The notes: generated by a model not told the origin, from the letters alone. A stretch of 16,679 nucleotides of DNA from JAGVJT01 sp964471225 (GCA_964471225.1 CAYYEZ010000046.1:1-16679), one strand, 5' to 3'. Positions 1 through 8,004 are shown, counted from the first letter of the stretch. Translations and numbers: made by a program.

Positions 1-812
1 GCACGAACTCCTATCGTACTCACGGCTGTGACTTGATTGGTTGCTTCTTTAGCTTTAGGAGGGGGTAAGAAACTACTGTTCGCAGAGCCGATGCGATGTA
101 ATGGGGTGTCGGTACTTTGAGCGTGACTTAACTGATCATTAATTTTACGAAGCGCTTTTCTTAAGCCTAACACCTCGTCTCTTAATTGTTTAATTTCGGT
201 ATCTTTTGATTGCAAGAGGGGATCGATTGTCTTTGCATGCGTTTCTTGAATAGACAAAGCTCGACGTATAATTTCGGTAGATGTTTTCGTATTTTGCTTG
301 ACTGCCTCATCAAGTTTAATACTTGTTTCTGAGAGGCTTGCTGTTAAGTCAGACATGTCTTGCTCTCGCTCTCTGAGCCTATGCTGTGTATCGAGAAGTG
401 AGCGTTGTGTAGACGCCAGATCTTGTTGAAGCCTTTCCATTGCACGAAGCTGATCGTGCGTCATTTCTGTTTGAGCCTCTATATTGCTTGATGCAGATCT
501 CAAAATTCGTTGACACGAGACAGTTCCTCTTGAGTTTTGCTTTGCTTTTTTGACTTCCGATTGAAGAGAACGACGCTGTTTCGCTTCGATTTTTTGAGCT
601 GCTTCAGCACGCTTACTGACTTCTCGGACTGTCTTTGTTGTCTTTTCTACAATAGAAGCAGGAGATTGAAGGGGTGATTCAGTTGCACCAGTTTTATCTT
701 TTTTCCGACCAGTACATGCCGCTGTAAAGCCTATGAGGCCAGCAGTAGCAATAATACCTAGTACAGGGTTAGTTGCGGCAATAGGAATTGCAGCAGCAGC
801 AAGAATATTCAT
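1..812 (-). CDS. Coiled-coil protein with N-terminal membrane segment, partial (C-terminus beyond window)
   Basis: I translated this by hand: 270 codons from ATG at 812-810 run to the window edge without a stop, so the C-terminus is missing. The start is supported by AAGGAAG about seven bases upstream. Residues 1-33 are hydrophobic and rich in alanine, isoleucine and glycine, without early basic residues, and are followed by the basic run GRKKDK. By the positive-inside rule this suggests a membrane anchor with the rest in the cytoplasm. Cys33 follows Thr-Ala-Ala, a poor lipobox, so a lipoprotein is less likely. Residues about 55-235 are rich in Gln, Glu, Lys, Arg and Ser with heptad-like spacing, which suggests a long coiled coil; a Pro-rich stretch follows. 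I recognise no family. Anchored coiled-coil proteins include RmuC-type proteins and secreted effectors, but no diagnostic domain is visible. Confidence 0.8.
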   Translation of the reverse strand, partial: MNILAAAAIPIAATNPVLGIIATAGLIGFTAACTGRKKDKTGATESPLQSPASIVEKTTKTVREVSKRAEAAQKIEAKQRRSLQSEVKKAKQNSRGTVSCQRILRSASSNIEAQTEMTHDQLRAMERLQQDLASTQRSLLDTQHRLREREQDMSDLTASLSETSIKLDEAVKQNTKTSTEIIRRALSIQETHAKTIDPLLQSKDTEIKQLRDEVLGLRKALRKINDQLSHAQSTDTPLHRIGSANSSFLPPPKAKEATNQVTAVSTIGVR

Positions 813-1047
813 GATGATCTTCCTTGTTGTTGGTTAATTGACTTTGTAGAGCTTCCGTGACGCGTCGAGGTGATTCTAAAAAATTAAATTTAAAAAAACA
901 ATAGGAAAAATATATTTTTAGTGTGCTGCTTACTTGTAAAAATGCTTTATACAATTTTTAGAGCAATCATTTGAAAGTTGATTTTGGAGTTTCATCCTCT
1001 GGTGAATCATGATGTGATGATGCGAAAAACGAGTTTTCAGAATGGTT

Positions 1048-1126
1048 TATTGAATGTTTTTTTGGAAATGTAGGATGAAGCAAATCAGTAGGGATAGGGT
1101 CACTGGCCTTGTATTGAATGTTTTTT
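1048..1126. repeat. Two copies of a 15-base direct repeat
   Basis: TATTGAATGTTTTTT occurs at 1048-1062 and again at 1112-1126, 64 bases apart, inside the gene-free stretch. The T-run makes chance similarity possible, and no function is apparent. Confidence 0.4.
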
Positions 1127-1264
1127 CATTATGTTTTTCTCTGCTGATATTAAAAACTTACCTTACGCACCTACTCTTGCCTCGTAACTAAAATCGATTA
1201 AAGTTTTCTCCTAATTTTGGAGAGTAGTCGCACGAATATGCTCAATATTTACACTGACCATCTG

Positions 1265-1313
1265 ATTTGTCAAAACAAATATACAGTAGTTTCCAAAGTA
1301 TGGCTTATAAGCC
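1265..1313. promoter_or_regulatory. Two palindromes upstream of the MltA-like gene promoter
   Basis: ATTTGT-CAAA-ACAAAT lies at 1265-1280, and the perfect 12-base palindrome GGCTTATAAGCC lies at 1302-1313, ending where the -35 box begins. The second is well placed for a dimeric regulator acting on the promoter. A regulatory role is inferred from position only, because short palindromes also occur by chance in AT-rich DNA. Confidence 0.35.
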
Positions 1314-1342
1314 TTGTTTCGACCGTGTGACGGGGCTATAGT
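1314..1342 (+). promoter_or_regulatory. Sigma-70-type promoter for the MltA-like gene
   Basis: A -35 box TTGTTT (1314-1319) and a -10 box TATAGT (1337-1342) are separated by the ideal 17 bases. Transcription would start near 1349 and give a leader of about 32 bases before the ATG. The leader has no strong ribosome binding site; the nearest is a weak GAG about ten bases ahead of the start. Confidence 0.6.
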
Positions 1343-1381
1343 ATTGCGAATAAGCAGGTTCTTAATCGAGTATCAATCCGC

Positions 1382-2764
1382 ATGATTATCAAATCAATTT
1401 TAATCGTAGCTCTAATGACATATAGCCTTTTTGCAGGGGCCACGCTACCGAGTGATGCAATACAAAGATGCCTAGATGTTAGACGTCTCGTTGATATTAC
1501 AACCCGTGAAAAGGTTGCAGCTAAAGAACCTGGTATATTGCGTTTTAAATTTCATAAAATCCCTGGAGCAGAGTTACCTCTTGATAATCCTGTGGGTAAT
1601 ATGGATGAAGTCATTCAAACCCTAAATCATCAGATTGAAAATTGCAAAAAAAGTAAGGGCGAATTTCAAACTATAATGATTGCGAATCAAAAAGTTACCC
1701 GTCATCAATGGTGTTTAGAAACGAATACAAAAATGTTGACGCTGGCTAAAGCAGCCAAAGGAGATTTCCGAAAATATTTATCAGCGATTAAAAGGGAATT
1801 CGACTGGTATAAAAGTGAAGGATGGCCTGAGAATCATGCTGGATATAAAAAAGGGGATATTCAATTTACAGCCTACTATGCTCCTGCACCGCTTGAGGCG
1901 CGTACTAAACGAGGCGGTGAATTTTTATATCCTATCTATCGCAACCCAGGTGTTGTTAGTGTTGTCTATGAGTCTAAAAGATTGAACACCACCGTAAGGC
2001 CGCTTTGCGGTATTGACCCTGTCAGTAAAATGCCTCGTGGATTTTGTTTTAAGCATGCTGATGGCTCTTATGCAATGGTTCCTGATAGGGAGGAAATTGA
2101 GCACGGGGCACTTGATCCAAAATATATCATTGGATATGTCAAAGATCCGAATGATCCGGCATTTTTAATGCTCCAAGGTTCAGGGTCTTTAATATTGGAT
2201 GGGAAATTATTTCATATCAATTACGACGGAGCAAATGGTCGACCACGCACCATGTTAGGACGAATAGTTCAATGTGCTCAAGATCCAACATGTGGTGGCC
2301 AGTTAAAGACGATGGAGCGATGCGCAAATGATCCTCATTGCCATGATGAAGAAAAATTACGCTGCAATCTCTCTAAAGAAATCAAACGAAGTGGCGCATC
2401 AGAAACGTTTATTCGTCAATATTTGAGTACATTAAGCCACGAAAAAGCAAATGATTTAAGAAATCGCGATCAAAGCTATGTTTTTTTTGCTAAAGAAGAG
2501 GGTGGCCCATATGGATCGGAAAATATTACGCTAACTCCACATGGTTCATGCGCGACAGATCACAAGGTGATTCCTGTCGGTATGAATTTTATTTATGTCT
2601 CTAAAAAATCCACGTCATGGTGTGTCGCTCAAGATGCTGGAGGTGCGATCGTAGGGGCACATGTAGACTGCTATAAAGGCGAGGGAACTCAAGCGGGAAT
2701 CGAGGCAAACGCATTAAATCATGCCGGGTCATTATTTGTAGCACTACCGAAAACACGAATATAA
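1382..2764 (+). CDS. MltA-family lytic murein transglycosylase, exported, with cysteine-rich insert
   Basis: MltA enzymes cleave the MurNAc-GlcNAc bond of peptidoglycan, leaving 1,6-anhydro ends. Residues 1-20 form a signal peptide ending in AGA with no lipobox, so unlike E. coli MltA this is probably soluble in the periplasm or secreted. The MltA core is visible: FTAYYAP at 162-168, EFLYPIYR at 180-187, SYVFF at 365-369, and a C-terminal 3D domain with QDAGGAI (417-423) and GAHVD (425-429). Asp418 matches the catalytic aspartate of the family. At 460 residues it is longer than E. coli MltA (365). Part of the excess is a stretch at 298-328 carrying Cys298, 304, 314, 320 and 328, with a repeated C-A-x-DP/DPH-C pattern. 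Other cysteines (208, 222, 390, 414, 430) suggest several disulphides. The family call is firm; the substrate is inferred. Confidence 0.88.
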   Translation: MIIKSILIVALMTYSLFAGATLPSDAIQRCLDVRRLVDITTREKVAAKEPGILRFKFHKIPGAELPLDNPVGNMDEVIQTLNHQIENCKKSKGEFQTIMIANQKVTRHQWCLETNTKMLTLAKAAKGDFRKYLSAIKREFDWYKSEGWPENHAGYKKGDIQFTAYYAPAPLEARTKRGGEFLYPIYRNPGVVSVVYESKRLNTTVRPLCGIDPVSKMPRGFCFKHADGSYAMVPDREEIEHGALDPKYIIGYVKDPNDPAFLMLQGSGSLILDGKLFHINYDGANGRPRTMLGRIVQCAQDPTCGGQLKTMERCANDPHCHDEEKLRCNLSKEIKRSGASETFIRQYLSTLSHEKANDLRNRDQSYVFFAKEEGGPYGSENITLTPHGSCATDHKVIPVGMNFIYVSKKSTSWCVAQDAGGAIVGAHVDCYKGEGTQAGIEANALNHAGSLFVALPKTRI

Positions 2765-2767
2765 CGA

Positions 2768-2804
2768 TTGGACTAACAGTGTCTATTTAACACTGTTAGT
2801 CCAA
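2768..2804. terminator. Perfect 14-bp hairpin, possible terminator without U-tract
   Basis: TTGGACTAACAGTG (2768-2781) and its exact complement (2791-2804) flank a nine-base loop, starting four bases after the MltA-like stop codon. The position fits a transcription terminator. However, what follows is TAAAAATTG rather than a run of T, so intrinsic termination may be weak. The hairpin could instead protect the 3' end or bind a protein. Confidence 0.5.
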
Positions 2805-2899
2805 TAAAAATTGATAAAAATCGCCTTGCTCGATTAATTTTGATAAGATTAGTCATAATTTGAACATCAGTTCTGCCAAGATTACTTTACGGAACAGTT

Positions 2900-5038
2900 A
2901 TGATTACTTTTACAAAAGAAATACTCGATGGCTTTAAAGATAATACCGTCACTAAAATTGAAGTCATTGTGCATCAAGACTTTAAGTTATTGGAATTTAA
3001 AATCAAAGGCGTGACGCGAAAAACCTTTAGCGCTCCTTTATCTCCAGAATGGCTTGATGCTCAGACATCTGATGCTATAAGCTATGTAGACGGTATACCC
3101 TATAGTCAATATCCTATATTTTCTGAGAAAAATTTTAATGCTTTGAAGGATGTATTACTTCTCAATACTTCTTTAGTTGCATACTCAAATAACTACGCAG
3201 TCTTAAGTCAAACGCAATACGCTTATCTCACTCAAATCATAAACCGAAATATAGAATTGTCTCAGATGACAAATGGTATTACTTTGTTTCATTATTCAGC
3301 CATGCGCGCTGATATTCATGTTGTTCAAATCTATTCGTGGCGCGCTAGCAATCTCGATGAATTACAAATTAAATGCGCAGCGGGAAAAACACCATTAGAT
3401 TATGCTCGCGAAAATAATCATTTTGCGATAGCACTTTTCTTAGAAGATGAAATTAAAAAATTGAGTGCACATCAGGTAGCCCCAACACAACCATCCACAG
3501 TACAAATCAATCGCCCACTGACTGATGCAAATAAACAGCATATATTAGATAGCCTACGTATATTGGGGCAGTTAAAACAAGATCTTCTTTGCCAAAAACT
3601 GATTGACGCGGCATTAGCTGATTTAGTCTTTCCTTCGGTCTTTAAAGCAAAGCTGGTCCCATTACAATCGGCATATCAGGCAACGAAAGATATTGTTGCA
3701 GTGAAATCGTCGCTCACTACTGCAATTCAACATTATTTTGAGGCAGAGGGAATGACAAAGTTTAGCGAATTATTAAACGACACATTTGATCCCGAGGAAT
3801 GGCATCCTGAGTTACTGAGAAAATTAGCTGGTTGCGACATCATCATTATTGAAAACCCCTATGTTGAAGCGACCATCAAAGACGGAAAGATATACTGGGG
3901 GCTCAATTTTGGAAACCAAATTTATTATAGACGTCCTTTTTATGAGGTTGTTGTTTCTGAAGCAATCACGCAAAATCGTAGTTGGCGTTTAACCTGGAAG
4001 GAATTTAGAGTCTTTAAGGATGCAGGGAAAAGAACGGGGACTGTTTCTATCACAGCAGAGCGTTTTACAAATGAAATATTGCCATTTGTTTGTTTCGATT
4101 CTGCTCGGGCGATGGCTATATGGCAAGAATTACGCGCTGTGGGGATTTTGGATAAGAACCTTCGCTTATCACAGGCATGGTATCCATTTTCAAACGATTA
4201 CATCTTGCTTAAATCGATCAACAATGATACAAGATTATATCAATTTATCTCAAATGTGCTAGAAAAAATAGCAAACAATACCGCATATCAAGAAATTATT
4301 GCACAAGGGATGACAATTTATCGACCAGCGCGTGTTTCAAAAAAATGGGCTAATACCGGCCGCATTACAAATAATCAAAGCAGTTCTTTTCCGACTAAAC
4401 TATGGGATGTAGGGGTATCGCGTGAGCTACGCGATCACGCTATCTCAGATGCGCTATCGCCTTGCATTGCTGATCACATTCCTTCTCAGTCCCAAATAAA
4501 AACACTATGTGAGATTAGAGTTCAGCAATATGACAGAGAAATTAGCAATTATATGGCGAAAAATGCTCATGCATTGAGAGATGTTCCTCAAGATTTAATG
4601 TATTTGCGTCAGCAAAAAGATGATTGGTCTAGTCAATTAGATAGCTTTAAATCAGATAAAAAAGGGCTTCCTTTTTGGTGTATTTATATTACGAAACAAT
4701 TAGATGACACGGGCGATACAACTAGAACATCCAAAAGAGCGCAACAAAGCTTGTCTTTTTATTCAAGTGTGAAAAAACACATCGATGATTTAAAAAAGGA
4801 TCTGAAAGAGGGTAGTCTTACATTAACACAATTTTTACAAGCGCTAGGCGCCTTTCGCTACATGTATTCACGCATGTGTAAAACCATACCTCATGTGAAT
4901 AATCGAGTGTTTATTCATGAGATTACATGCTCATTTTTCAGTGGATCTGATAAAGAAAATGATAGAAAAGAAATGGACGACCTCCTTATACAAGAGATGC
5001 AATCCACTTACTTAGCATGTTCAGGTGAATTAAAATAA
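2900..5038 (+). CDS. Large ankyrin-repeat protein, candidate secreted effector
   Basis: This 712-residue protein has no signal peptide or membrane segment. Residues about 125-186 contain two ankyrin repeats. The first is degenerate (GITLFHYSA, 126-134); the second is clear (GKTPLDYARENNHFAIALFL, 162-181). A linker rich in Pro, Gln and Thr follows (about 190-206), then a mainly helical stretch to about 310. A domain rich in Trp, Tyr and Phe spans about 310-470. The end is charged, helical and partly coiled-coil. I recognise no catalytic domain. Ankyrin repeats bind proteins, and large single-copy ankyrin proteins of intracellular bacteria are often type IV effectors, so that role is inferred. 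The start has only a weak GGA nine bases ahead. The 3' end overlaps the convergent hydrolase gene by 31 bases. Its AT-rich codons resemble those of its left neighbour. Confidence 0.8.
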   Translation: MITFTKEILDGFKDNTVTKIEVIVHQDFKLLEFKIKGVTRKTFSAPLSPEWLDAQTSDAISYVDGIPYSQYPIFSEKNFNALKDVLLLNTSLVAYSNNYAVLSQTQYAYLTQIINRNIELSQMTNGITLFHYSAMRADIHVVQIYSWRASNLDELQIKCAAGKTPLDYARENNHFAIALFLEDEIKKLSAHQVAPTQPSTVQINRPLTDANKQHILDSLRILGQLKQDLLCQKLIDAALADLVFPSVFKAKLVPLQSAYQATKDIVAVKSSLTTAIQHYFEAEGMTKFSELLNDTFDPEEWHPELLRKLAGCDIIIIENPYVEATIKDGKIYWGLNFGNQIYYRRPFYEVVVSEAITQNRSWRLTWKEFRVFKDAGKRTGTVSITAERFTNEILPFVCFDSARAMAIWQELRAVGILDKNLRLSQAWYPFSNDYILLKSINNDTRLYQFISNVLEKIANNTAYQEIIAQGMTIYRPARVSKKWANTGRITNNQSSSFPTKLWDVGVSRELRDHAISDALSPCIADHIPSQSQIKTLCEIRVQQYDREISNYMAKNAHALRDVPQDLMYLRQQKDDWSSQLDSFKSDKKGLPFWCIYITKQLDDTGDTTRTSKRAQQSLSFYSSVKKHIDDLKKDLKEGSLTLTQFLQALGAFRYMYSRMCKTIPHVNNRVFIHEITCSFFSGSDKENDRKEMDDLLIQEMQSTYLACSGELK

Positions 5039-6030
5039 GCCAGAACATGCTCTGTATCATGTAAATCAGACCAGCGCGGCTGTTTGTCTTTGTCGACCAA
5101 AAGAGCACGAACACCCTCAAAAAAGTCGTGATGCTGCATAAAATGATACGCCAAGGTGTAGTCCATCATTAAGCATTCATCAAGCGTGCACGTTTTTGCT
5201 CGAGTGAGTTGCTCTAGCGTCACAGCGAGGCTTACTGGTGATTTTTGTTTTAGCTGGGCCAAAACTTCATTGGCCCAGGGTGTATTTTTAGATTGTAATT
5301 TAAGCTCTATTTGCTCAATGCTTGATGCATTAAAACAAGTTTCAATCTCATCAGCATGCTCAAGCTTGGTCTCTGAAATGATTGTATGTTTTTTAATATA
5401 ATCATCAATTTGTTGCGCTGCGTTTTGCGATAAATCCAATGTCGAAAAAGTATGAATCAAATCATCAAAAGCTGTGTGAGGAATGATTGCACGAATCAGC
5501 TTCAAAGCCAGTGCTTCTTTCGCATGAAGACGTGCGCCTGTTAAACCAAGATAAATCCCATAAGTCCCGCATCGAGTGAGCATGTGACTTGCACCAATAT
5601 CAGGAAAAAAACCAATGCTTGTCTCAGGCATTGCGAAAACGAAATCCTCACTGGCTATCGTATAGGGACTATGTAGAGAAATTCCAACACCTCCACCAAA
5701 TGTAAAACCATGCACAAAAGCAAGGTAAGGTTTAGGGTAGTGCGCAATTAAATGATTGAGTTGATACTCGTCTTTAAAAAATTGAAGAGGAGCCTCTAGT
5801 GATTCTCGGCCTAAATCGTACAAGCTTCGCACATCTCCTCCTGCACAAAAGGCACGGCCTTCGCATGCACGAATGATGACAGCAGAAATATTATCATTCA
5901 ACGCCCAATCATTGAGTTGAGAAGATAAAGCCAGAATCATTTCATGCGTCAGTGCGTTCAGTGCTTGGGGTCGATTGAGCGTGATAAGCCCTAAACGATT
6001 TTCTACGGAAAAAATAAGGTCTTGTGTCAT
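5008..6030 (-). CDS. 3-hydroxyisobutyryl-CoA hydrolase (valine degradation)
   Basis: This enzyme hydrolyses 3-hydroxyisobutyryl-CoA to free 3-hydroxyisobutyrate, the one step of valine breakdown that releases CoA early. The 340 residues show the crotonase fold: LNRPQALNAL (18-27), AFCAGGDVRSLYD (60-72), and the oxyanion region HGFTFGGGVGISLH (107-120). The block AMPETSIGFFPDIGA (133-147) contains Glu136 and Asp144, spaced as the catalytic Glu169 and Asp177 of human HIBCH. This block and the GGDV motif separate HIBCH from plain enoyl-CoA hydratases. It is the last gene of a three-gene operon. Its ATG directly follows the TAA of the hydratase gene, with GGGTGAG inside that gene as ribosome site, so translational coupling is likely. 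Its 3' end overlaps the ankyrin gene. The family call is firm. Confidence 0.9.
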   Translation of the reverse strand: MTQDLIFSVENRLGLITLNRPQALNALTHEMILALSSQLNDWALNDNISAVIIRACEGRAFCAGGDVRSLYDLGRESLEAPLQFFKDEYQLNHLIAHYPKPYLAFVHGFTFGGGVGISLHSPYTIASEDFVFAMPETSIGFFPDIGASHMLTRCGTYGIYLGLTGARLHAKEALALKLIRAIIPHTAFDDLIHTFSTLDLSQNAAQQIDDYIKKHTIISETKLEHADEIETCFNASSIEQIELKLQSKNTPWANEVLAQLKQKSPVSLAVTLEQLTRAKTCTLDECLMMDYTLAYHFMQHHDFFEGVRALLVDKDKQPRWSDLHDTEHVLAYFNSPEHAK

Positions 6031-6804
6031 TTACTCACCCTTAAAATGCGCTGGCCTCTTCTCTAAAAAAGCGCTAACACCTTCATTTTTATCTGATGTG
6101 GCGCACGTTCTTGCAAATTGTAATGCTTCAATATGGCAGGCATCTTCCAAAGTAAGATCGTAGCCACGGTCAATGCTTTCCATAATGGCATGTATTGCAA
6201 CAGGCGCTAAGGAAACAATAGAAAGCAGAAGATTTTTAGCGCGCTCAAAAAGTACTTCTGGTTCAGTAACTTCAGAAACCAGTCCCCAAGATAATGCGGT
6301 TTCTGCATCGATAAAACGTCCAGTTAAGCAAAGATCCAGTGCTCGGCCTTTACCAATAAGACGCGCAAGACGTTGTGTCCCTCCGTATCCTGGAATGACG
6401 CCTAGTTTAATTTCGGGTTGCCCCATCTGCGCATTTCGAGAAGCAATTCGAAGCGTTGTGGCCATCGCAAGCTCGCATCCACCACCAAAAGCAAATCCAT
6501 TGATCGCAGCAATACTTGGTTTTCCCAATGTTTCAAGTTGACGAAAAATAGTTTGTCCAAAACGTGCAAATGTGTAACCTGATTCGGCATTGCACTCAGC
6601 CAATCGCTTGATGTCTGCACCAGCACAAAATGCTTTGCCTTCTCCTGTGAGAATCACACCTTTGATCGTATGCTCATCTTTAGCTCGTAAAAGCTCAAGA
6701 TGAAGTGCTTCCAAAATCTCTGCATTCAATGCATTGAGCTTTTCCGGTCGATTTAACGTTAACACTAAAATGCCATCATGCTGCTCTGCGTGTAGTACCG
6801 TCAT
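6031..6804 (-). CDS. Enoyl-CoA hydratase (crotonase family)
   Basis: It adds water to an enoyl-CoA, here probably methacrylyl-CoA to 3-hydroxyisobutyryl-CoA, between its two operon neighbours. The 257 residues are the usual length for a bacterial monofunctional hydratase. Visible motifs are LNRPEKLNALN (17-27), AFCAGADI (58-65), NGFAFGGGCELAMA (102-115) and GQPEIKLGVIPGYGGTQRL (128-146). Glu111 and Glu131 are 20 residues apart, as are the catalytic Glu144 and Glu164 of rat mitochondrial hydratase. The C-terminus FLEKRPAHFKG is typical. The ribosome site GGAG overlaps the TGA stop of the dehydrogenase nine bases upstream. The crotonase activity is well supported; the choice of substrate rests on operon context, and broad enoyl-CoA activity is possible. 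Confidence 0.9.
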   Translation of the reverse strand: MTVLHAEQHDGILVLTLNRPEKLNALNAEILEALHLELLRAKDEHTIKGVILTGEGKAFCAGADIKRLAECNAESGYTFARFGQTIFRQLETLGKPSIAAINGFAFGGGCELAMATTLRIASRNAQMGQPEIKLGVIPGYGGTQRLARLIGKGRALDLCLTGRFIDAETALSWGLVSEVTEPEVLFERAKNLLLSIVSLAPVAIHAIMESIDRGYDLTLEDACHIEALQFARTCATSDKNEGVSAFLEKRPAHFKGE

Positions 6805-6813
6805 CTTTTCTCC

Positions 6814-7965
6814 TCAAAACATTGTGTGTTCGTCTAGTGCGTGTTTAGAAATGATTTCTCGCATAATTTCATTCGTACCCTCTAAAATTTGATGTACACG
6901 TAAATCACGCCAAAAACGTTCGATAGGATAATCTTGTAAATAGCCATATCCGCCATGAATTTGCATGGCTTTATCACTAATTTTGAAAGCAACATCGGTT
7001 GCAAAACGTTTCGCCATCGCACAAAGCATGGGTGCATTTTTTTCTTGGGCGTCGAGTGATTGCGCTGCACGATAAAGCATGAGTTGGGCTGCGGTATACT
7101 CTGTTAGCATATCAGCAAAGTAAAAACGTAATGCTTGATGTTCCGTCAAAGCAACATCAAACTGTTTACGCTCATGCATGTATTGCTTAGTTAATTTTAA
7201 ACAAGTATGTGCGCCACCTAACGAACAAGCCGCAATATTAATCCGACCACCGTTCAAAGCATTGAGTGCAATTTTAAATCCCATCCCTTCTTCGCCAATA
7301 AGATGGCTGACAGGTACACGACAATTTTCAAAAAATAACATGCTTGTCGGTTGAGAGCGCCATCCTAATTTATGCTCCTGCTGGCCGAAAGTCAGTCCTG
7401 GTGTATCTTTTTCTACGAGTAAACACGTAATGCCATGGTGCTTTTCATCACTGGTTCTGACCATGCAAATATAAACATCACTGACACTACCGCCAGAAAT
7501 AAAAGATTTCGAACCATTAATCACATAAAAATCATTTTCTTTCACCGCCCGTGTTTTTAAAGAGGCGGCATCGGAGCCTGCGCCTGGCTCGGTCAAGCAA
7601 TAGCTTGCAAAGACATCCATCGACGCTAATTTCGGTCCCCAATGTTGCTTTAGATCTTCCGCGGCATATTGGTTAATAAGAGAGGCAGCCATGTTATGAA
7701 TGGATAAATAAGCACTTGTGCTGACACAGCCGCGCGAGAGTTGCTCGAAAATCAGAGCGCTTTGAAGACGAGACATCCCTGTGCCGCCATAAGCCTCATC
7801 GACACAAATACTTGCAAGCCCAAGCTTTGCTGCTTCTTGTAATGTTTCTTTAGGAAAATATTTGTTTTGATCCCACTCAGCGGCAAAAGGCTCAAAATAC
7901 TCTCGTGCAAAATTTTGTGCCATCTCTTGTATGAGACGATCCTCTTCATTCAATTGAAAATCCAT
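6814..7965 (-). CDS. Acyl-CoA dehydrogenase, isobutyryl-CoA dehydrogenase-like (ACAD8 type)
   Basis: This FAD enzyme oxidises a short branched acyl-CoA, probably isobutyryl-CoA to methacrylyl-CoA, passing electrons to ETF. The 383 residues cover the whole family fold. Visible motifs are the FAD-binding CLTEPGAGSDAASLKT (123-138), NGSKSFISGG (150-159), the flavin and adenine region IHGGYGYLQDYPIERFWRD (336-354), and VHQILEGTNEIMR (357-369). Glu362 is in the position of the catalytic base of short-chain acyl-CoA dehydrogenases. The last block and the pairing with an HIBCH favour ACAD8-type over short-chain or methylbutyryl enzymes. This is the first gene of the operon, with an ideal ribosome site AAAGGAGGG six bases before the ATG. 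Neither mmsA nor mmsB, frequent partners in Pseudomonas and Shewanella, is beside it. Confidence 0.9.
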   Translation of the reverse strand: MDFQLNEEDRLIQEMAQNFAREYFEPFAAEWDQNKYFPKETLQEAAKLGLASICVDEAYGGTGMSRLQSALIFEQLSRGCVSTSAYLSIHNMAASLINQYAAEDLKQHWGPKLASMDVFASYCLTEPGAGSDAASLKTRAVKENDFYVINGSKSFISGGSVSDVYICMVRTSDEKHHGITCLLVEKDTPGLTFGQQEHKLGWRSQPTSMLFFENCRVPVSHLIGEEGMGFKIALNALNGGRINIAACSLGGAHTCLKLTKQYMHERKQFDVALTEHQALRFYFADMLTEYTAAQLMLYRAAQSLDAQEKNAPMLCAMAKRFATDVAFKISDKAMQIHGGYGYLQDYPIERFWRDLRVHQILEGTNEIMREIISKHALDEHTMF

Positions 7966-7977
7966 GTATTCCCTCCT

Positions 7978-8004
7978 TTGAACAATACCATTTAATGATA
8001 CAAT
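7978..8004 (+). promoter_or_regulatory. Possible recQ promoter, overlapping the divergent promoter
   Basis: TTGAAC (7978-7983) and TACAAT (7999-8004) face recQ with 15 bases between them, which is short for sigma-70. It would initiate near 8011, only seven bases before the first recQ ATG, and so would favour the later ATG at 8033. It lies over the opposite promoter. Confidence 0.3.

Larger units (their letters stand above)
813..1381. other. Long gene-free region between divergent genes
   Basis: This 569-base AT-rich stretch separates two divergent genes. I find no ORF with a convincing start, and the longest candidates are under 20 codons. It holds the upstream region of the minus-strand gene, including TTTATA at 946-951, which reads TATAAA on the minus strand but has a poor -35. 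It also contains a 15-base direct repeat and, at its right end, two short palindromes and a good promoter for the transglycosylase gene. A small hairpin (TCTCC, seven bases, GGAGA) lies near 1208-1224. Confidence 0.6.

Noticed and set aside
769..954. 61-codon minus-strand frame
   Set aside because: It overlaps the start and ribosome site of the coiled-coil gene in another frame and has a low-complexity cysteine run; it is a shadow.
6173..6541. 122-codon plus-strand frame
   Set aside because: Antisense to the enoyl-CoA hydratase, which has complete catalytic motifs; it has no ribosome site or recognisable domain.
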